From Euphorbia lathyris (taxonomy: Eukaryota > Streptophyta > Magnoliopsida > Malpighiales > Euphorbiaceae), in NCBI RefSeq assembly GCF_963576675.1, contig NC_088911.1:130451929-130515928 (forward strand): a stretch of 64,000 nt of DNA, in the 5' to 3' direction. Shown here one piece after another: positions 23,667 to 35,839 of the stretch. The stretch's first letter is position 1. Every line of letters begins with the position of its first letter. Both the position numbers and the translations under genes were made by a program. The notes under the pieces are model-generated. The model saw only the letters and a program-made list of their open reading frames with translations, made no database searches and was not told the origin of the DNA.

Positions 23667-24509
23667 ATGGAGCAACGGACTCTAGAAATCAATCTCATCT
23701 CCGCTAAAGATCTCAACGATGTCAATCTCTTCTCCAAGATGGATGTCTACGTCGTCGTTTCAATCTCCGGCGGCGATCCTCAGCAACCTAATCAAAAGAC
23801 TAAAACCCCGATCGCCCACGGCGGCGGCACCAATCCGACCTGGAACTTCCCTGCCAAATTCACCATCAGTGAACCTCTAGCGCAGCAGAATCGCCTCAAT
23901 CTCGTCTTCCAGCTCCGGTGCGATCGCGCGTTAGGCGACAAGGATATCGGAGAAGTCAACGTTCCGATCATGGAACTATTGGATTCTATCGGAGACGGGA
24001 AATCTATGCAGTTCGTTAGTTTTCAAGTCAGGAAACCTTCTGGAAAACCTAAAGGTGAATTGAATTTTTCTTTTAAATTTAGCGATAAAGTTGTGTTATC
24101 GGAGAGTGTTTCTAAGGTGGAAGAGCCGATGCCGATCATCACCGCGTATCCAGCAGCTCCTCCTCCGCCTCTTCCTCTAGTTGGTCCTAGTACAGCTTCA
24201 CCTTATGGTGCTGTTCCCGGATATTATCCCCCGCCTCCGCCGCAGCAGCCGCCAGGTTATGGTTACCCGCCGCCGCCGGGTTATGCTGTATATCCTCCGC
24301 CGCCGCCACCTGGTTATGGATATCCACCACCTCCGGGTTACGGGTACGGTCAGGGTCAACCAGGATATCCGCCGGTTCAGCAGCAGCAGCAGGCGCAGAA
24401 GAAGAACAATTTTGGGATGGGATTGGGAGCTGGATTGCTCGGCGGAGCTATTGGTGGGATGTTGATCGGAGATATGGTGTCCGATGGTGGGTTTGACGGT
24501 GGATTTTGA
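23667..24509 (+). CDS. SRC2: C2-domain protein, SRC2-like
   Basis: A single exon of 280 residues. Residues 1-150 form a C2 domain (MEQRTLEINLISAKDLNDVN at the start, then KMDVYVVVSISG and a PTWNFPAKFTI block). C2 domains bind membranes, often with calcium. A proline/tyrosine/glycine-rich linker follows at about 165-240 (PPPPGYGYP-type repeats), then a glycine-rich hydrophobic C terminus (GLGAGLLGGAIGGMLIGDMV). This order is typical of plant SRC2 proteins (soybean genes regulated by cold 2), linked to the endomembrane system and stress signalling. The coding sequence is notably GC-rich compared with the flanks. A weak polyadenylation signal AATAAA is at about 24676. Confidence 0.88.
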   Translation: MEQRTLEINLISAKDLNDVNLFSKMDVYVVVSISGGDPQQPNQKTKTPIAHGGGTNPTWNFPAKFTISEPLAQQNRLNLVFQLRCDRALGDKDIGEVNVPIMELLDSIGDGKSMQFVSFQVRKPSGKPKGELNFSFKFSDKVVLSESVSKVEEPMPIITAYPAAPPPPLPLVGPSTASPYGAVPGYYPPPPPQQPPGYGYPPPPGYAVYPPPPPPGYGYPPPPGYGYGQGQPGYPPVQQQQQAQKKNNFGMGLGAGLLGGAIGGMLIGDMVSDGGFDGGF

Positions 24510-24529
24510 TTTACGTCACATTTTTTTAT

Positions 24530-26741
24530 TAGTTTTTTTGTTTGTTGTACTAATCGACGTGTTGACGTGTTGGGTGGTGATTGGTGGATAATAATTGTGG
24601 AATTTTAACTTTTAGAATCTGGAGTTTTCTTTTTATTTTTCTTTTTGGATATTGACCTTTTTTTTTTTAAAGAAGAATAAAGGAATATCATTAATGAATT
24701 ATGTCACGGAACATCATTTAGAGCTACACTTCAGTTTGGATATTGACCTTATGTTTAATAAATAATAATAGTTACAATTCAGTTTTATTCATTTTGATGA
24801 TTTTTTATATTTATTTTGCTCTTTTTGTGTTTAAAACCGAATCAAACCGAATGATATTAACAAATTGAACTGAGTATTTCAGTTCGATTCGGTATTCAGT
24901 TTCATCATTTATTAAATAAATTATTTCTTATTCTTATTTTAATTTAAATTATTACAATGTTTATATTAAAAAAAATCATCCATATATGATTAAAGATTGA
25001 ATGTGTCAGATATTCTCAATCACACCTTTCATTTCTCTTATTTCTTATAACTTCTACAGTCTTGATATGTCTTTTTACCAAGCTTTTAAGGGTCATTTCA
25101 GACATTTTAGAGTTTTCTCCTCCCTATTACATTTTAGGGTTTCTATCGACAGAATTACCTCACAGTTCCCGTCCATTGCTATTCCACGGTTTCTCTCTCA
25201 TTTTAAGTGTTTTTCTATTCTCCACCATTTTTCCTATCGTGTTTCCTTTGCTCTCATCCTCCATTTATTGAGTTTTCTTTATCATCAGTTCCTCATCGCT
25301 ACCCATCAAATTTCGTGAAGGCATCGGTCGTTCGCTTTGCTGGTTTGGAAAGCAATAATTTAGGGAATTGTTCTTCACACCTATAGCATCGAATCGTTGG
25401 TCAACTGATGTAAGATTTATTTAATTTCTTTCCGTATCTTTGTTTAGTTTGAGTTTATCGTAGTTTGAACATGGTTCTTTCACTATTTCTTCTACAAAGA
25501 TCTTTGCCTAACGTTGTATTCCATGCATGTCTACCTACGATTGCTTCGCCTGTAGATCCTTTTCCACCGACCGAGTAGGAGTCCTCTTACTCAACGAGTA
25601 ACATGTCTCTTTCACGCAGGTTGAAGGTTGACTTTCATTCTCTAGTTTGATTGAGCTTTGCAAAGTGTCTGGTCTGGGCGAGTAATATATTACTCGCCGA
25701 GTAGCAACTCATACTCATCGAGAAGTAGGTTCTACTAGCCAAGTAAAGTTTCTCCTTCAAGCCTTGTTTTGCTTCATTTCATTCTGTTTCTTCCTCGATT
25801 GTTCATGAAACACCTCAAAGCACACATCAAACAAATAATGGAGAGAAGACAATATAAACTAGGGCATATGGGCAATAGAAGCATGTAAATAGGGCTAAAA
25901 CTATGCTTAAAACACTATATAAAATGGTGCCAATAACATCCCTACACTTTAAGAGGTGACATCCCTTAGCTACCTGAAAGAAGCCTAAACATAGAAAACC
26001 AGGACATCTCTTAAGTAGCAGAAGAGGAGAAGCACATTGACCTCTATCTCTTCAACAATGTCCTCTCTAGACAGCAAACGTAGTCAAAATTATTACCTAC
26101 CACCATCACTGCGATCACAGCACAGGAAGCAAGTTTTTGTCATCTCTATTTTTTCACTCCAAGATAAATGCAACAATGGAAAAAATTGTTGAAGAATGAA
26201 CGTTTCCTTTTATAGGCCATTGACGGGCATACTAAAGGTCACAAGAACCCAAACGACGCACTCAGTCAGGCCACCACGTGTCTCTCTCACACAGCTGCCA
26301 CTCATGGCCTCTTTGGTGATGCATGCTCTACATCAGAGCATGCTCTCTACAGTCCCAGACAAGTTGATGTAGATTGAAATCGACTGAAAGTTTTAATCGT
26401 ATACCAACAAAGAATACAAACTTCTCTAGCTCAAACTATAAGGTTGAGTAAACCCAATGATTGATAATCCAAGCTCCAATGGAGGCTTTTAGTTTTAATT
26501 CATTCAAAGTTGTGAAACATTACAAAGAAGAGAGTTCAAATACTCTCCCAAATAAGAAGAGAAAAGACTAAGAACCCATGAATAGGGTTTTGGGCAAAAC
26601 ATGTGAGTAAGGGTAGGATGGGAAATGAAAGAGTCTATGGTAGTTTAGTAATAAGGGGTTGGTGGAAAAACAGTAAATAACACCAACAACAATGGTCCCC
26701 TCTTGGTAAGAACTTGGAGGAGAAGTATTATTCCAGTAGAG
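24530..26741. other. intergenic, probably retroelement debris
   Basis: No gene seen. 24836-24905 has AACCGAA/TTCGGTT motifs like a decayed hAT-type MITE. 25540-25760 has recurring GAGTA/ACTCG words, and 26000-26700 looks like degenerate LTR-retrotransposon untranslated sequence leading into the minisatellite at 26742. Open frames at 25001-25318 are low-complexity and not protein-like. Confidence 0.4.
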
Positions 26742-27105
26742 TACGCCCCGCGCCCCAAGAGTCACGCCCCGCGTGTTTGAGTCTCTAGGCTTGGGGACGC
26801 TCGATGAGGCTCCTTACGCGTGGCGTCTTCGGGACTACGCCCCGCGTAGTTGAGCTCCTGAACTTGGTGGCTCTATGGGTTGGACTCTACGCGTGGCGTC
26901 CTAGGCGTACGCCCCGCGTTCTTAACCTCCTGAGCTGATTCTCGCTCGAAGCTGCCACCTGCACCCCGCGTACTAGTGGGAATGCCCCGCGTCCCTGAGT
27001 TCCTTGGCACTCCTTCGAAAATGGGACTCGCCACGCCTTGCGTCTTGTTAGGCATGCCCCACGTGCTCTCTGGTTTGTCTTGGCTTTCGCCCTCCTTAGA
27101 TGGAT
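26742..27105. repeat. 73-bp GC-rich minisatellite, five units
   Basis: Units start at 26742, 26815, 26888, 26961 and 27031 (spacing 73, 73, 73, 70). Each has two copies of a TACGCCCCGCGT-like motif about 20 bp apart, then a less conserved TTGAGCTCCTGAACTTGG-like segment. The period is not a multiple of three, so open frames over it are not conserved protein. The position directly upstream of a polypurine tract and LTR fits the tandem-repeat-rich 3' untranslated region of Ty3/gypsy (Tat/Ogre-type) elements. Confidence 0.75.
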
Positions 27106-27267
27106 TCTTTCGTGTTCCGCCTCGTAGTTCCGGGCTCGGGCTTAGGGAAAGGATACCTTCATCACAAGTGGCAACAAGTGACAGTGCATGTGATCGAAAA
27201 GGCTCATTTTTCAATCACCAGCTTCCCCCACCTCTCACATTCAATGGTTCGGTCACCTTCCAATCGA

Positions 27268-27590
27268 TGCTGGGGGGACTAATTGATAAGGAATATGGGC
27301 TACAACTCATCCACCAATATAGTCAGCCTAACAACACTTAGGCCCACCTGATCGAATCCACAGTAGCATAAAGGACAATTCACTGAGTTGACCCTATAAC
27401 TCGATATCTATAAATAGACTGATTCACTAGTAAAGGATTCAGACTCAATCTCTCTCTAGAACTCTGATTTTTCACTTGTATTATCTATCAACTTCTTATT
27501 AATTTGATCGTAATAGTGTTTATGAGGACCCATCCCGATCCAAGAAGGCAGCAGATAGGATAATCCATCCAGAAATCTCACATCCTTATT
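27268..27590 (+). mobile_element. polypurine tract and 3' LTR of a gypsy-type element
   Basis: GCTGGGGGGA at about 27268-27277 is a polypurine tract of the kind that primes plus-strand synthesis, followed by a probable LTR start TGATAAGGAATATGGGC. A TATA-like TATAAATAG is at about 27410, with CTCTCTCTAGA transcription-start-like sequence about 40 bp later. The LTR end is unclear (about 27560-27600), and no second LTR was found, so this is a fragment. Confidence 0.55.
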
Positions 27591-27769
27591 AAATGCTTAT
27601 ATGTATATTATCTACACAATTCAAACATATTTGAAGAGGTTTTTCTTTAATTAAAATGTATTGTATATATTAATTTTTTTTTAATTTAAACCACTTGAAA
27701 CTATTGATCAATAAATTGTTGATGTTGCTATAAAAAAAAAGGTTATTGATGTGAGAGAGTTTAATTTAT

Positions 27770-28340
27770 AGGATAAGGTGCAAAAATATCCTAATGTTTA
27801 TAGTGAGGAATAATTTTATCAATAATATTTAAACTGGTGCAATTTTATCATAAACGTTACCTCTACCATTGACAAGTTTGGTCAATTTGAAAATAATTTA
27901 TCAAACTGTCTTTCGATCATGAATCTTGTAATCTACTACACTTTACATCACATTATTTTATCACTAATTAGTAACAGATCACAAATATATGATTAGGCGT
28001 GAAAACAATTAAAAAAATAAAAAATATATTGTCTTTTGTATGAGTTAGATTAAAAAATTCAAATATTTCACCGAATTTATAAATATTAATTTCCAATTCT
28101 ATTATTAAATTATAAAAAAATATAAATTTTGTTTAGAACCAACTCATATACAATTAATATAAAATAAGGGACAAAATATCTGTATTTTATAATAATATCT
28201 AAAATTGATCCAATTTGCCAACATTAGGGGTTAAATTGCTCTTAGTTGTCAACATTACAGATAAAATTACTCCATTTTAGAAATTAGGAATAAAATTGCT
28301 TCTGATTGTAAACGTTAGATGTATTTTTATAATTTATTCC
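27770..28340. mobile_element. Mutator-like foldback MITE with 9-bp TSD
   Basis: Same family as 18599-19150: it starts GGATAAGGTGCAAAAATA and has TTGACAAGTTTGGTCAATTT in the left arm, with matching inverted blocks at 28200-28340. A perfect 9-bp duplication TTAATTTAT lies at 27761-27769 and 28341-28349. 571 bp, non-coding. Confidence 0.72.
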
Positions 28341-28349
28341 TTAATTTAT

Positions 28350-28917
28350 CTAATAAAATTTTGTTTTACTAATTTATTATCATGCTTTACACTTGTAATC
28401 GGGAATTAATTATTGTATATTAGAAAAGCCATATTACTTTTGATGGTGTAGAATAGTCAGAATATTCTATATAAAAATGGCTACTATAATTTTTATTTTT
28501 TAGCATAAAAAAAGAAAAAAAGAAAAAAAAAGAAAAGTGGCCTACAGCTGATGTAGATTGAAGCATTTTATTTTATATTTGGTTGACATTGGAATTTTCC
28601 AAATTTTACATCCTTAATTTTGTGGGGTCCTCCGCCCTCTAGTAATCTTAAGTTAATTTTTATCAACCTTAAAATAATTAATATGATAAATTGAAATTGA
28701 AAAAAAAAATGTAAGCTAATATTATCCATTTGATAATATATGTCATTTTCATTAGGATTAAAAAGTTATTAATTCACCAATTAAGATCGATTTGATTTGA
28801 GTGGTTAAGGATCTCAAATTACTTAAACTAGATTTCGCATGAGTCATAGTATATACAAAAATCGGATATAGTTATTAATTAAATTTAATTTAGGATAAAT
28901 TTAAGTGATTAAAAACT
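28350..28917. other. intergenic, no gene seen
   Basis: AT-rich sequence with an A/G-rich run near 28508-28540. No gene or element boundary could be supported. Confidence 0.5.
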
Positions 28918-28929
28918 AAATTATTATTG

Positions 28930-29695
28930 CTAAGCCTCTTCTGTCTAAATTCAGCGTTCAGAATAAGGTCTTTTATATTGAATATGAAGGGATTCACAAT
29001 ATCTGCTATGAGTGTGACATGTTTGGCCATACTTATGATGGATGTCCTAAAAGAAGGAAGGTGGTTGAGCAGGTGGTGGTGCCTAACATAAATAGAGCTA
29101 AGAAGAGTCAAGGTGAAGGGAGGAATTTTGGCCCATGGATGCTGGCCAAAAGGTCGGTCAGAAGGAAGCCACGAGCTAATGTTGCTCGGAATCAATATCC
29201 AGATATCAGTAAGGAGATGACTTCTCTCCAAATTGCTCCCGAGATCAAGGTCAGGCCCCCTGATATCAAGACTGGTGCTGGTATTGATTCAGCATCCGGT
29301 TCAGGGTCAAGGTTCGGCGTCCTGACTGTTGAGGAGGGTCAGGATTCAGATCTTTCTAATGAGCATATGGAGCTAAGTATGCCAGGCCTGAAATCAGCTG
29401 AGCCACCTACCATCATTGGTGACTCTATTAATCCTTTTTTCGACTCCAAAGCTGTTGCCAAGGGGAGCTCCCAAAGCTCTGGCTCAACAGGAAAAGTGTT
29501 GACTAATGAGGTTAGTAATTTGAAAATTCTTGTTGATGCCCCAATTGGAAAGTCTATAGGAGTTAATAAGTTGAATATGAAGAAACCTAAGGCTATCCCT
29601 AAAAAGAACCATAGTTCTTTGGAGTCTTGGGAGAAGAGGGGGCCTTCTGGTACTTCTTTAAGGCTCTCAGGAGCCCCGAATAAATACACGATCTA
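28930..29695 (+). pseudogene. LINE ORF1 C-terminal part (zinc knuckle)
   Basis: Open in frame from the left edge of the LINE to the stop at 29694-29696. It begins inside the protein and soon shows a CX2CX4HX4C zinc knuckle (CYECDMFGHTYDGC at about 29003-29044). A long serine/proline-rich and basic C-terminal tail of no known domain follows. ORF1 proteins bind the LINE RNA. The DUF4283 part expected upstream is missing because of 5' truncation. Confidence 0.8.
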
Positions 29696-29729
29696 GGGTG
29701 TGGGCCTGTGTCAGTAGTCTTCCTTTCTG

Positions 29730-32700
29730 ATGGACTTTTTTGTTTGGAATGTTAGAGGTGCGACTAGCAAGGCTACCCGCATCCATGTTAAAGATCTTAT
29801 TAAACAATTTAATCCCTCTTGTTTTGCTCTTCTGGAAACTAAGGTTAGTGGTTCCATAGCTGATGAGGTGGTTAGAAAGTTTAAGAATTGGAGTTGTGTC
29901 AGATCGGAGGCTACTGGTCGGGCAGGGGGGATTTGGCTTTTTTGGAAGCCAGGTCGTGTTAATATTGATATTATCAGTATGGATAAACAATTCATTCATA
30001 GTAAGGTTTGTTACCCTGGTAACAAACCTTTCTTTGTCACCTTTGTTTATGCCGATCCTGTTTTGACTAATCGAAAAAGGCTGTGGGAGATCCTGTATTC
30101 TATAAGTATAAGCATGGTGGATGCTTGGATGGTGGCTGGGGACTTTAATGATATTGCCCTTATGAGTGATCAGAAAGGGGGAGGTAATCATTATGTGAAC
30201 CGGTGCCTTAATCATAAGCAGAATATGGATTTATACGGGCTTTCTGACCTGGGAGCCGCTGGTCACAAGTTTACTTGAAAAAGGAATAGCGTGTTTGTTC
30301 GGTTGGACAAAGTTTACGCAAATGTTGCTGCGATTTATAGCTTTCCCGAGGTAAACGTACTTAACCTCCCTTTCCGCCATTCTGACCACTGTCCTATCCT
30401 CGTTAAGCTGGTTAAATGTAACCGGCTTAAAGAGAATAGACCTTTTAGGTACCTTGTTGCTTGGGAGTCTCATCCTGAGTTTAAAAGTTTTGTTAAGGAC
30501 AATTGGCAGCCTCATTCTAACGTTATCCTTGCCGCGGAGGGGTTTACAAAGAATGTGGTGGGATGGAATAAAAACATCTTTGGCCACATTATCAGAAGGA
30601 AAAATAAACTCTTAAGAAGAATTGAAGGCATTCAACGTTGTTTGGAGACCCGATTCGATCACAGTCTGAATTGTCAGCTTAGATCTCTCCAGAACGAGTT
30701 GGAAGCGGTGCTTAGATAGGAAGAGCTTCTTTGGTTCCAGAAATCTAGAAAGGTTTGGATTAAGGACGGTGACCGGAATACTAGATTTTTCCACCTCTCT
30801 ACTATAATTAGGAGATAGAGGAATCAGATCGATGCTATTAAAGACTCCAATGGTGATTGGGTCTATGAGGATGAAGATATTCGTCGTCTGGCCCTTGACT
30901 TCTATAAAGACCTTTTTAAAGAGGATAAGGTGGATTTGGATAAAGCCCTCTCTGGGGTTTCCTTTCCTAGGTTGGAGGAGGATGCTATTAAGGGAGCTTT
31001 CCATCCTATTGACCAGAAAGAAATTGATCTGGCTTTCACCAGTATTGGAGCTACTAAGGCCCCGGGGATCGATGGTATTCCTGCTAGCTTTTACCATAAA
31101 CACTGGGATACTGTGAAGGAAGGCATTTACAGTTTTGTGAAAGGTGTTTTTGGCGGATCCAACGATATTGGACTGGTTAATAAAACCCTCCTGGTTCTGA
31201 TCCCTAAGGTTGAAAAACCTTCCTCCTTTTTACAAATGAGGCCGATCAGTCTTTGCAACGTGCTTTATAAAGCTATCACTAAAATTGTGGCTAATAGACT
31301 CCGGCATATTCTTCCGGAGATTATAAGCCAGAATCAAGGTAGTTTTGTTCCTGGCAGGCAAATGATGGACAATATGGTGATTGCCCAGGAGGTGGTTCAT
31401 TCCATGAAGATGAGGAAAGGTAAGAAATGGATTATGGCGCTGGATCTGGATCTGGAGAAAGCTTATGATCGTTTAAACTGGAGTTTTCTTCTAGATAGTT
31501 TAGAGAGAGCTGGTATCCCGGATAGCTGGAGGAGATTGATTGAGGATTGCATTTCTTCTCCTTTTTTTCCAGGTTTTGATCAATGGAGATATGTCTGATG
31601 AGTTCTCTCCCTCCAGGGGTATCCGTCAAGGGGATCCTATGAGCCCCTTCCTTTTTGTTATTGCTATGGAGAGGTTGTCTCACCTGATCCAAGAGGCCGT
31701 GAACAAGGGTTTTTTACACCCTGTGTCCATCAACAAGTTTTGCCCTCCTATTACCCATCTGTTCTTTGCTGACGATGTGATGATCTTTGTGGAAGGGAAT
31801 GAGGAGCAAGTTGGTGTGGTTATGGAGATCCTTAATTGTTTCTGCGCAGCTTCTGGCCAGAAGATCAATATCCATAAATCTCGGATGCTCTGCTCTAAGA
31901 ATATGGATAAAGGCGTTTGTAAAAGGCTTAGTGATTTATGGCATTCCTCTTACTCACTCTTTGGGTAAGTATCTTGGGGTTCCCCTCCACAGCGACAGAG
32001 TGTCCAAAGCCTCATTTAAAGAGACGCTGGATAAAACGAATGGGTTGTGTGCTAGTTGGAAAGCCAATTCTCTTTCCCTGGCAGGCCGCCTAACTTTAAT
32101 CCAGTCTGTCAATTGCGCAGCTCCTAATTATATCATGCAAGCCTGCAGGCTGTCTGAGCCAGTTCTCAATGAGCTTGACAAAATTAACCGGCGCTTCCTT
32201 TGGGGGGAGTCTGAAGAGGGGAAGAAGATTCACCTTGTCCCGTGGAAGGAGGTCTGCCAGTCGAAAAGCAGTGGGGGGCCTTGGCATAAGACAAGCGAAG
32301 GACAACAACAAAGTCTTATTAATGAAGCTTCTCTGGAGAATGTGGCAATGCCCCTCCTCTCTTTGGGTGCATCTTCTCTGTGGTAAGTATCGGAAAGACA
32401 AAATCTTTGGGGGCCCCAAGGAGAGAGTTGTCAATTGTTCCTTCCTCTGGAAAGGGCTTAGCGATGTGTTTGCAGAGTTCTGCTTGGGGGTTGGTCTAGA
32501 GGTGGGTAATGGTAAATCCATCAGTTTCTGGTATGATACCTAGATCGGTGATAAACCGTTATTAGATGTGTGTAGCTCCCCCCGCCTTGTGATATCCTTA
32601 ACTAGAGGATTGCCGATGTAGTGGACTCTGAGGGGGACTGGATCTGGTCTAAGTTTGATACCTTCTTTAGCCTGGAGACTCTCCTTAGAATTCGGGGAGT

Positions 32701-33829
32701 GAAGGTTAGTAATCAAGAGGAAGACAGGGATAGGCATTGCTGGGCCCTGACTAATAATGGAGTTTATTCGTGCAAATCTGCCTTTGAAGCTTTTACCCTC
32801 GACAGGTCCGTTCCTCCCTCGGATACTTGGAAATCCATTTGGGCCCTCCAAATCCCTTACCGTATTAGGAGTTTCGTGTGGTTGGGAGTTAAGGACAAGT
32901 TGCTTACTAATTCAGATAGGCACAGACGGCATTTGGCGAACTCAGGAGCTTGCAGTAGATGCAGAGGCCATGATGAAACTTTGTGCCATGCTCTTAGGGA
33001 TTGCTCTAAGAGTAAAGAGGTTTGGAATAAAATTATCCCACACCACATTCTCTCTTCCTTCTTGGCCCACTCTGAGAATGACTGGTTCTCTGATGGTATT
33101 AGTGGGAAATTACTGACTAACATGGAGCATGGTGACATTTTCTTTGCTATCATTTGTCACCAAATTTGGAAGTGGAGAAACGAGGAGATTTTTGGTAATA
33201 AAACCGTTTTTATTCCTAACTTAGCTGAGTTCTTCTCGAAAAAACTCTTTATTATTATTGAGAGCTTCAAAGGGGATTCCCTTGCCAGGTCTACCCAGAA
33301 AAGAGAGGTCCATCTCGTGGGATGGAGAAGGCCGAGGGATGGGGTTGTGAAATTGAATACGGATGACTCCTGCCTTATCAATGGTAAGATTGCTGCCGGA
33401 GGTGTTCTTAGGGATGCGGGGGGGCGCCTGGCTTTCTGGGTTCACCCAAAATCTGAGGTTGGGCTCTTCCTTTTCTACAGAGCTTTGGGTATTCTCTCCG
33501 GTATCAAGCTTGCTAAAAGTCTGGGTGTGAAGAGGTTATCTGTGGAGTCTGATAACAGGGAGGCCATCGAAATAATTTCTGATAATCATGCTTTTTGTCT
33601 TAATAGCCGCAACCTTATTAAAGCTATTAAAAGGCTTTGCTCTTCTTTTGATTTCTTAAAGTTCAGTCACATTTTCAGAGAGCAAAACCGTGTTGCGGAT
33701 CGCTTGGCTGCGGCTGGCCATGAGGGGATGTTAGGTGTTACTACCCTTTCTGACCCCCCTATCTTTCTCTCTTCTCTTCTTTTAGAGGATAAGATTGGGG
33801 TTAGTTTTCCTAGGCTGATCCCAGGATAG
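29730..33829 (+). pseudogene. LINE ORF2: endonuclease, RT, RNase H (broken)
   Basis: ORF2 begins at 29730 with an AP-like endonuclease (FFVWNVRGA; catalytic Glu in LLETKV; GDFND). In-frame stops lie at 30276-30278 (expected Trp) and 30717-30719 (expected Gln), with another near 30818. The reverse transcriptase shows APGIDGIPASFY, FVPGRQMMDN, LDLEKAYDRLNW, IRQGDPMSPFLF and the catalytic FADD (about 31768). Frameshifts lie near 31570, 31950, 32270 and 32560. The last frame (32621-33829) holds the zf-RVT cysteines and an RNase H domain (NTDDS, ESDNRE). It would nick target DNA and copy the LINE RNA if intact; here it is inactive. Confidence 0.88.
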
Positions 33830-33884
33830 TTGTTTTTGTTTGTTTGTTTTCCTTTCCTGTTTCTACCAAAAAAAATTATTATTG

Positions 33885-35836
33885 TTCCAGAAACATTCAT
33901 AATTATGTAATCCATAAATTTAAATTTAGTTGATTCCAAATAATAGATTAATTTTGTTTTCTAAATTCCAAAATATATTTTCCTTTTCTGATCTAAACTA
34001 CAGATATCCTCATTAAAATAATTCTTTTTGAAATTTAGTCACAGTTAAGATTGCTCATCAACATGTAGGGCCAACTGACTACAACCCATAGGTATACATT
34101 TTCAATCTTTGAGTAAACGATGTAAAGTCATGTTTGGTAAAGAGCGTTTTGGGATAAAAAGAGTGGTTTTGACCAATTTTAGCGGGTTGACCACTGAAAC
34201 CGCTGATTGAAGTGTTTGGTGGAAAGAGGTTTGGGAGAGAGTTTTGGGATGAAAACGCTAATATGGAAAAAGATCCTTTTAAGAGCTTTTTCAATTAGCG
34301 TTTTGCAATATTAAAATTAATGGACTTCTTTAACCCTAATTATTTTATGTATTAAAAAAAATAAATGCCATAATTTGTCTTTTTGCACAAACCGTTATTA
34401 TCAATCAGCTAATATTTACTAAACAGGTCTACACAAACATCTAGTCAAATCAGCTAATGTAATCAACTAACAGCTAACATCTAATGTAATCAGCTAACAT
34501 CTAATTTTCAAACAGGACCTAAGTAAAATTGGAAAAGAAATAAACAAGGAACCATTTTATATTAAAATATTACTTAACAAATTTCTAGCCTACTACGAAT
34601 CCTATGGTGATCATATTACTTAATTAAAATATTAATTAACAAATTTCTTTTTCTTGTTTTTGTATTAATATTTAATTTATTTCTAAAAACAAGGAACCAT
34701 TTTCATATAGACTGAGAAAAGTTCACGCCTTTCTCTACTAAGATGGCCGGTGAAAATTTCACTCCTCCTTCCTCTACTGAATTGAACACCAGATAATTAA
34801 ACTGGTTAATTAATATGAGAATTTTGGTGTTTGGTAATTACGGAAAAACACAGTATAAGAAAAAATGCACAATTTACTCGTTCCATCATTATGGCCCTAA
34901 AGAAGATAAAAGACTTGGAATTTTTGTTCAACTTTTCTGATGCTGGCTTTTATTTATAAGCTTTTCTGTGACAACTAGTATCGTTCAACCATGATTCAAT
35001 TGAGTATTTTCGTTTCACAAAGTCAATTTGGATGTATAATCATAAACAGTATTGCATTTGAAGAACCTCGGTTTTTGTTCTTTTTTTTTATCAGAGTCGA
35101 ACCATATTATTTTTTTCCTTATTCCCCAGTAACTAGTTGATTGTTCTCTAGAAAATCAGACCCACTTTAATTATTTGACTTTCAATTCAATAGCAGGAGC
35201 AGACGAAGAAGGGCTGAGTTTTTTTATGGGTGATGTTCTCGACTTCTGGTGCGATGCCCATTGTTTTATACCATCCAACAAAGATAATTGGATTTTTCAT
35301 CCCCAAATTCTTTTAATCAATTTTATGTTCTTCAATTGAACGAATAAATGCCTGGATTTTTCTGAGGTGAAGCCTAAGAAGAAGATTGTTCGAGTTTGGC
35401 TCCTGCAATGTGGAAGAATCGAGTTTGAGAATTTCTCTCTCTAAAGTGGTTGCTTGTTTGTAGGAGTTAATTAGAATTAGATAAAAAAAAATAGAAAGAA
35501 ATCTGTTACTAATATTTTAATTAGTAATATGATCATCGTTGGACTATTATTGGTTAAATCTAAGGGTGAAGGTCCATGGTCATTAGGATCTAATTGAACG
35601 GGACTCCTTCCACTATTCTCTTCAATAGAAAAGAAGAAATTCTTTCATTCTTTCTTTTTTTTTTTGTCTCCTTTCAATTTTCCCCTCCTCCATCCACCAA
35701 CTTCGGCAACCGCTATTGTTTCCACTTCCTTTAACTCGAATTTTTAATGCACGATTAAAATTAATCTCCTAAACTGAAATCCTCGCTCCGCCACCACATA
35801 TAACTAAAATAACTCTTTAAATTTTTTCTCTATAAG
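33885..35836. other. intergenic, MITE debris, no gene seen
   Basis: No coding gene. 34130-34310 contains a GCGTTTTG/CAAAACGC-like inverted pattern, and 34390-34520 has repeated CAGCTAA words with AAACAGG ends, like decayed hAT-type MITEs (similar words occur near 9240-9370). The rest is AT-rich. Confidence 0.4.
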
Positions 35837-35839
35837 TTA

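Larger units (their letters stand above)
28930..33872 (+). mobile_element. 5'-truncated L1-type LINE with 12-bp TSD
   Basis: The insertion starts inside ORF1 and ends in a short A run (33868-33872). AAATTATTATTG occurs perfectly at 28918-28929 and 33873-33884 as target duplication. It carries the end of ORF1 and a complete but broken ORF2 (endonuclease, reverse transcriptase, zf-RVT, RNase H). At 4.9 kb it is a little shorter than the minus-strand LINE at 37768-42990. Truncation during reverse transcription from the 3' end is the normal outcome for LINE insertions. Confidence 0.9.

Noticed and set aside
24181..24465. 94-residue arginine-rich frame
   Set aside because: Shifted reading of the proline/glycine-rich tail of the SRC2-like gene.
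26873..27341. Open frames of 113-121 residues on both strands
   Set aside because: They run across the 73-bp GC-rich minisatellite, whose period is not a multiple of three; absence of stops comes from base composition.
28890..33939. Minus-strand frames across the plus-strand LINE
   Set aside because: Antisense readings of ORF1/ORF2 with no domain signal.
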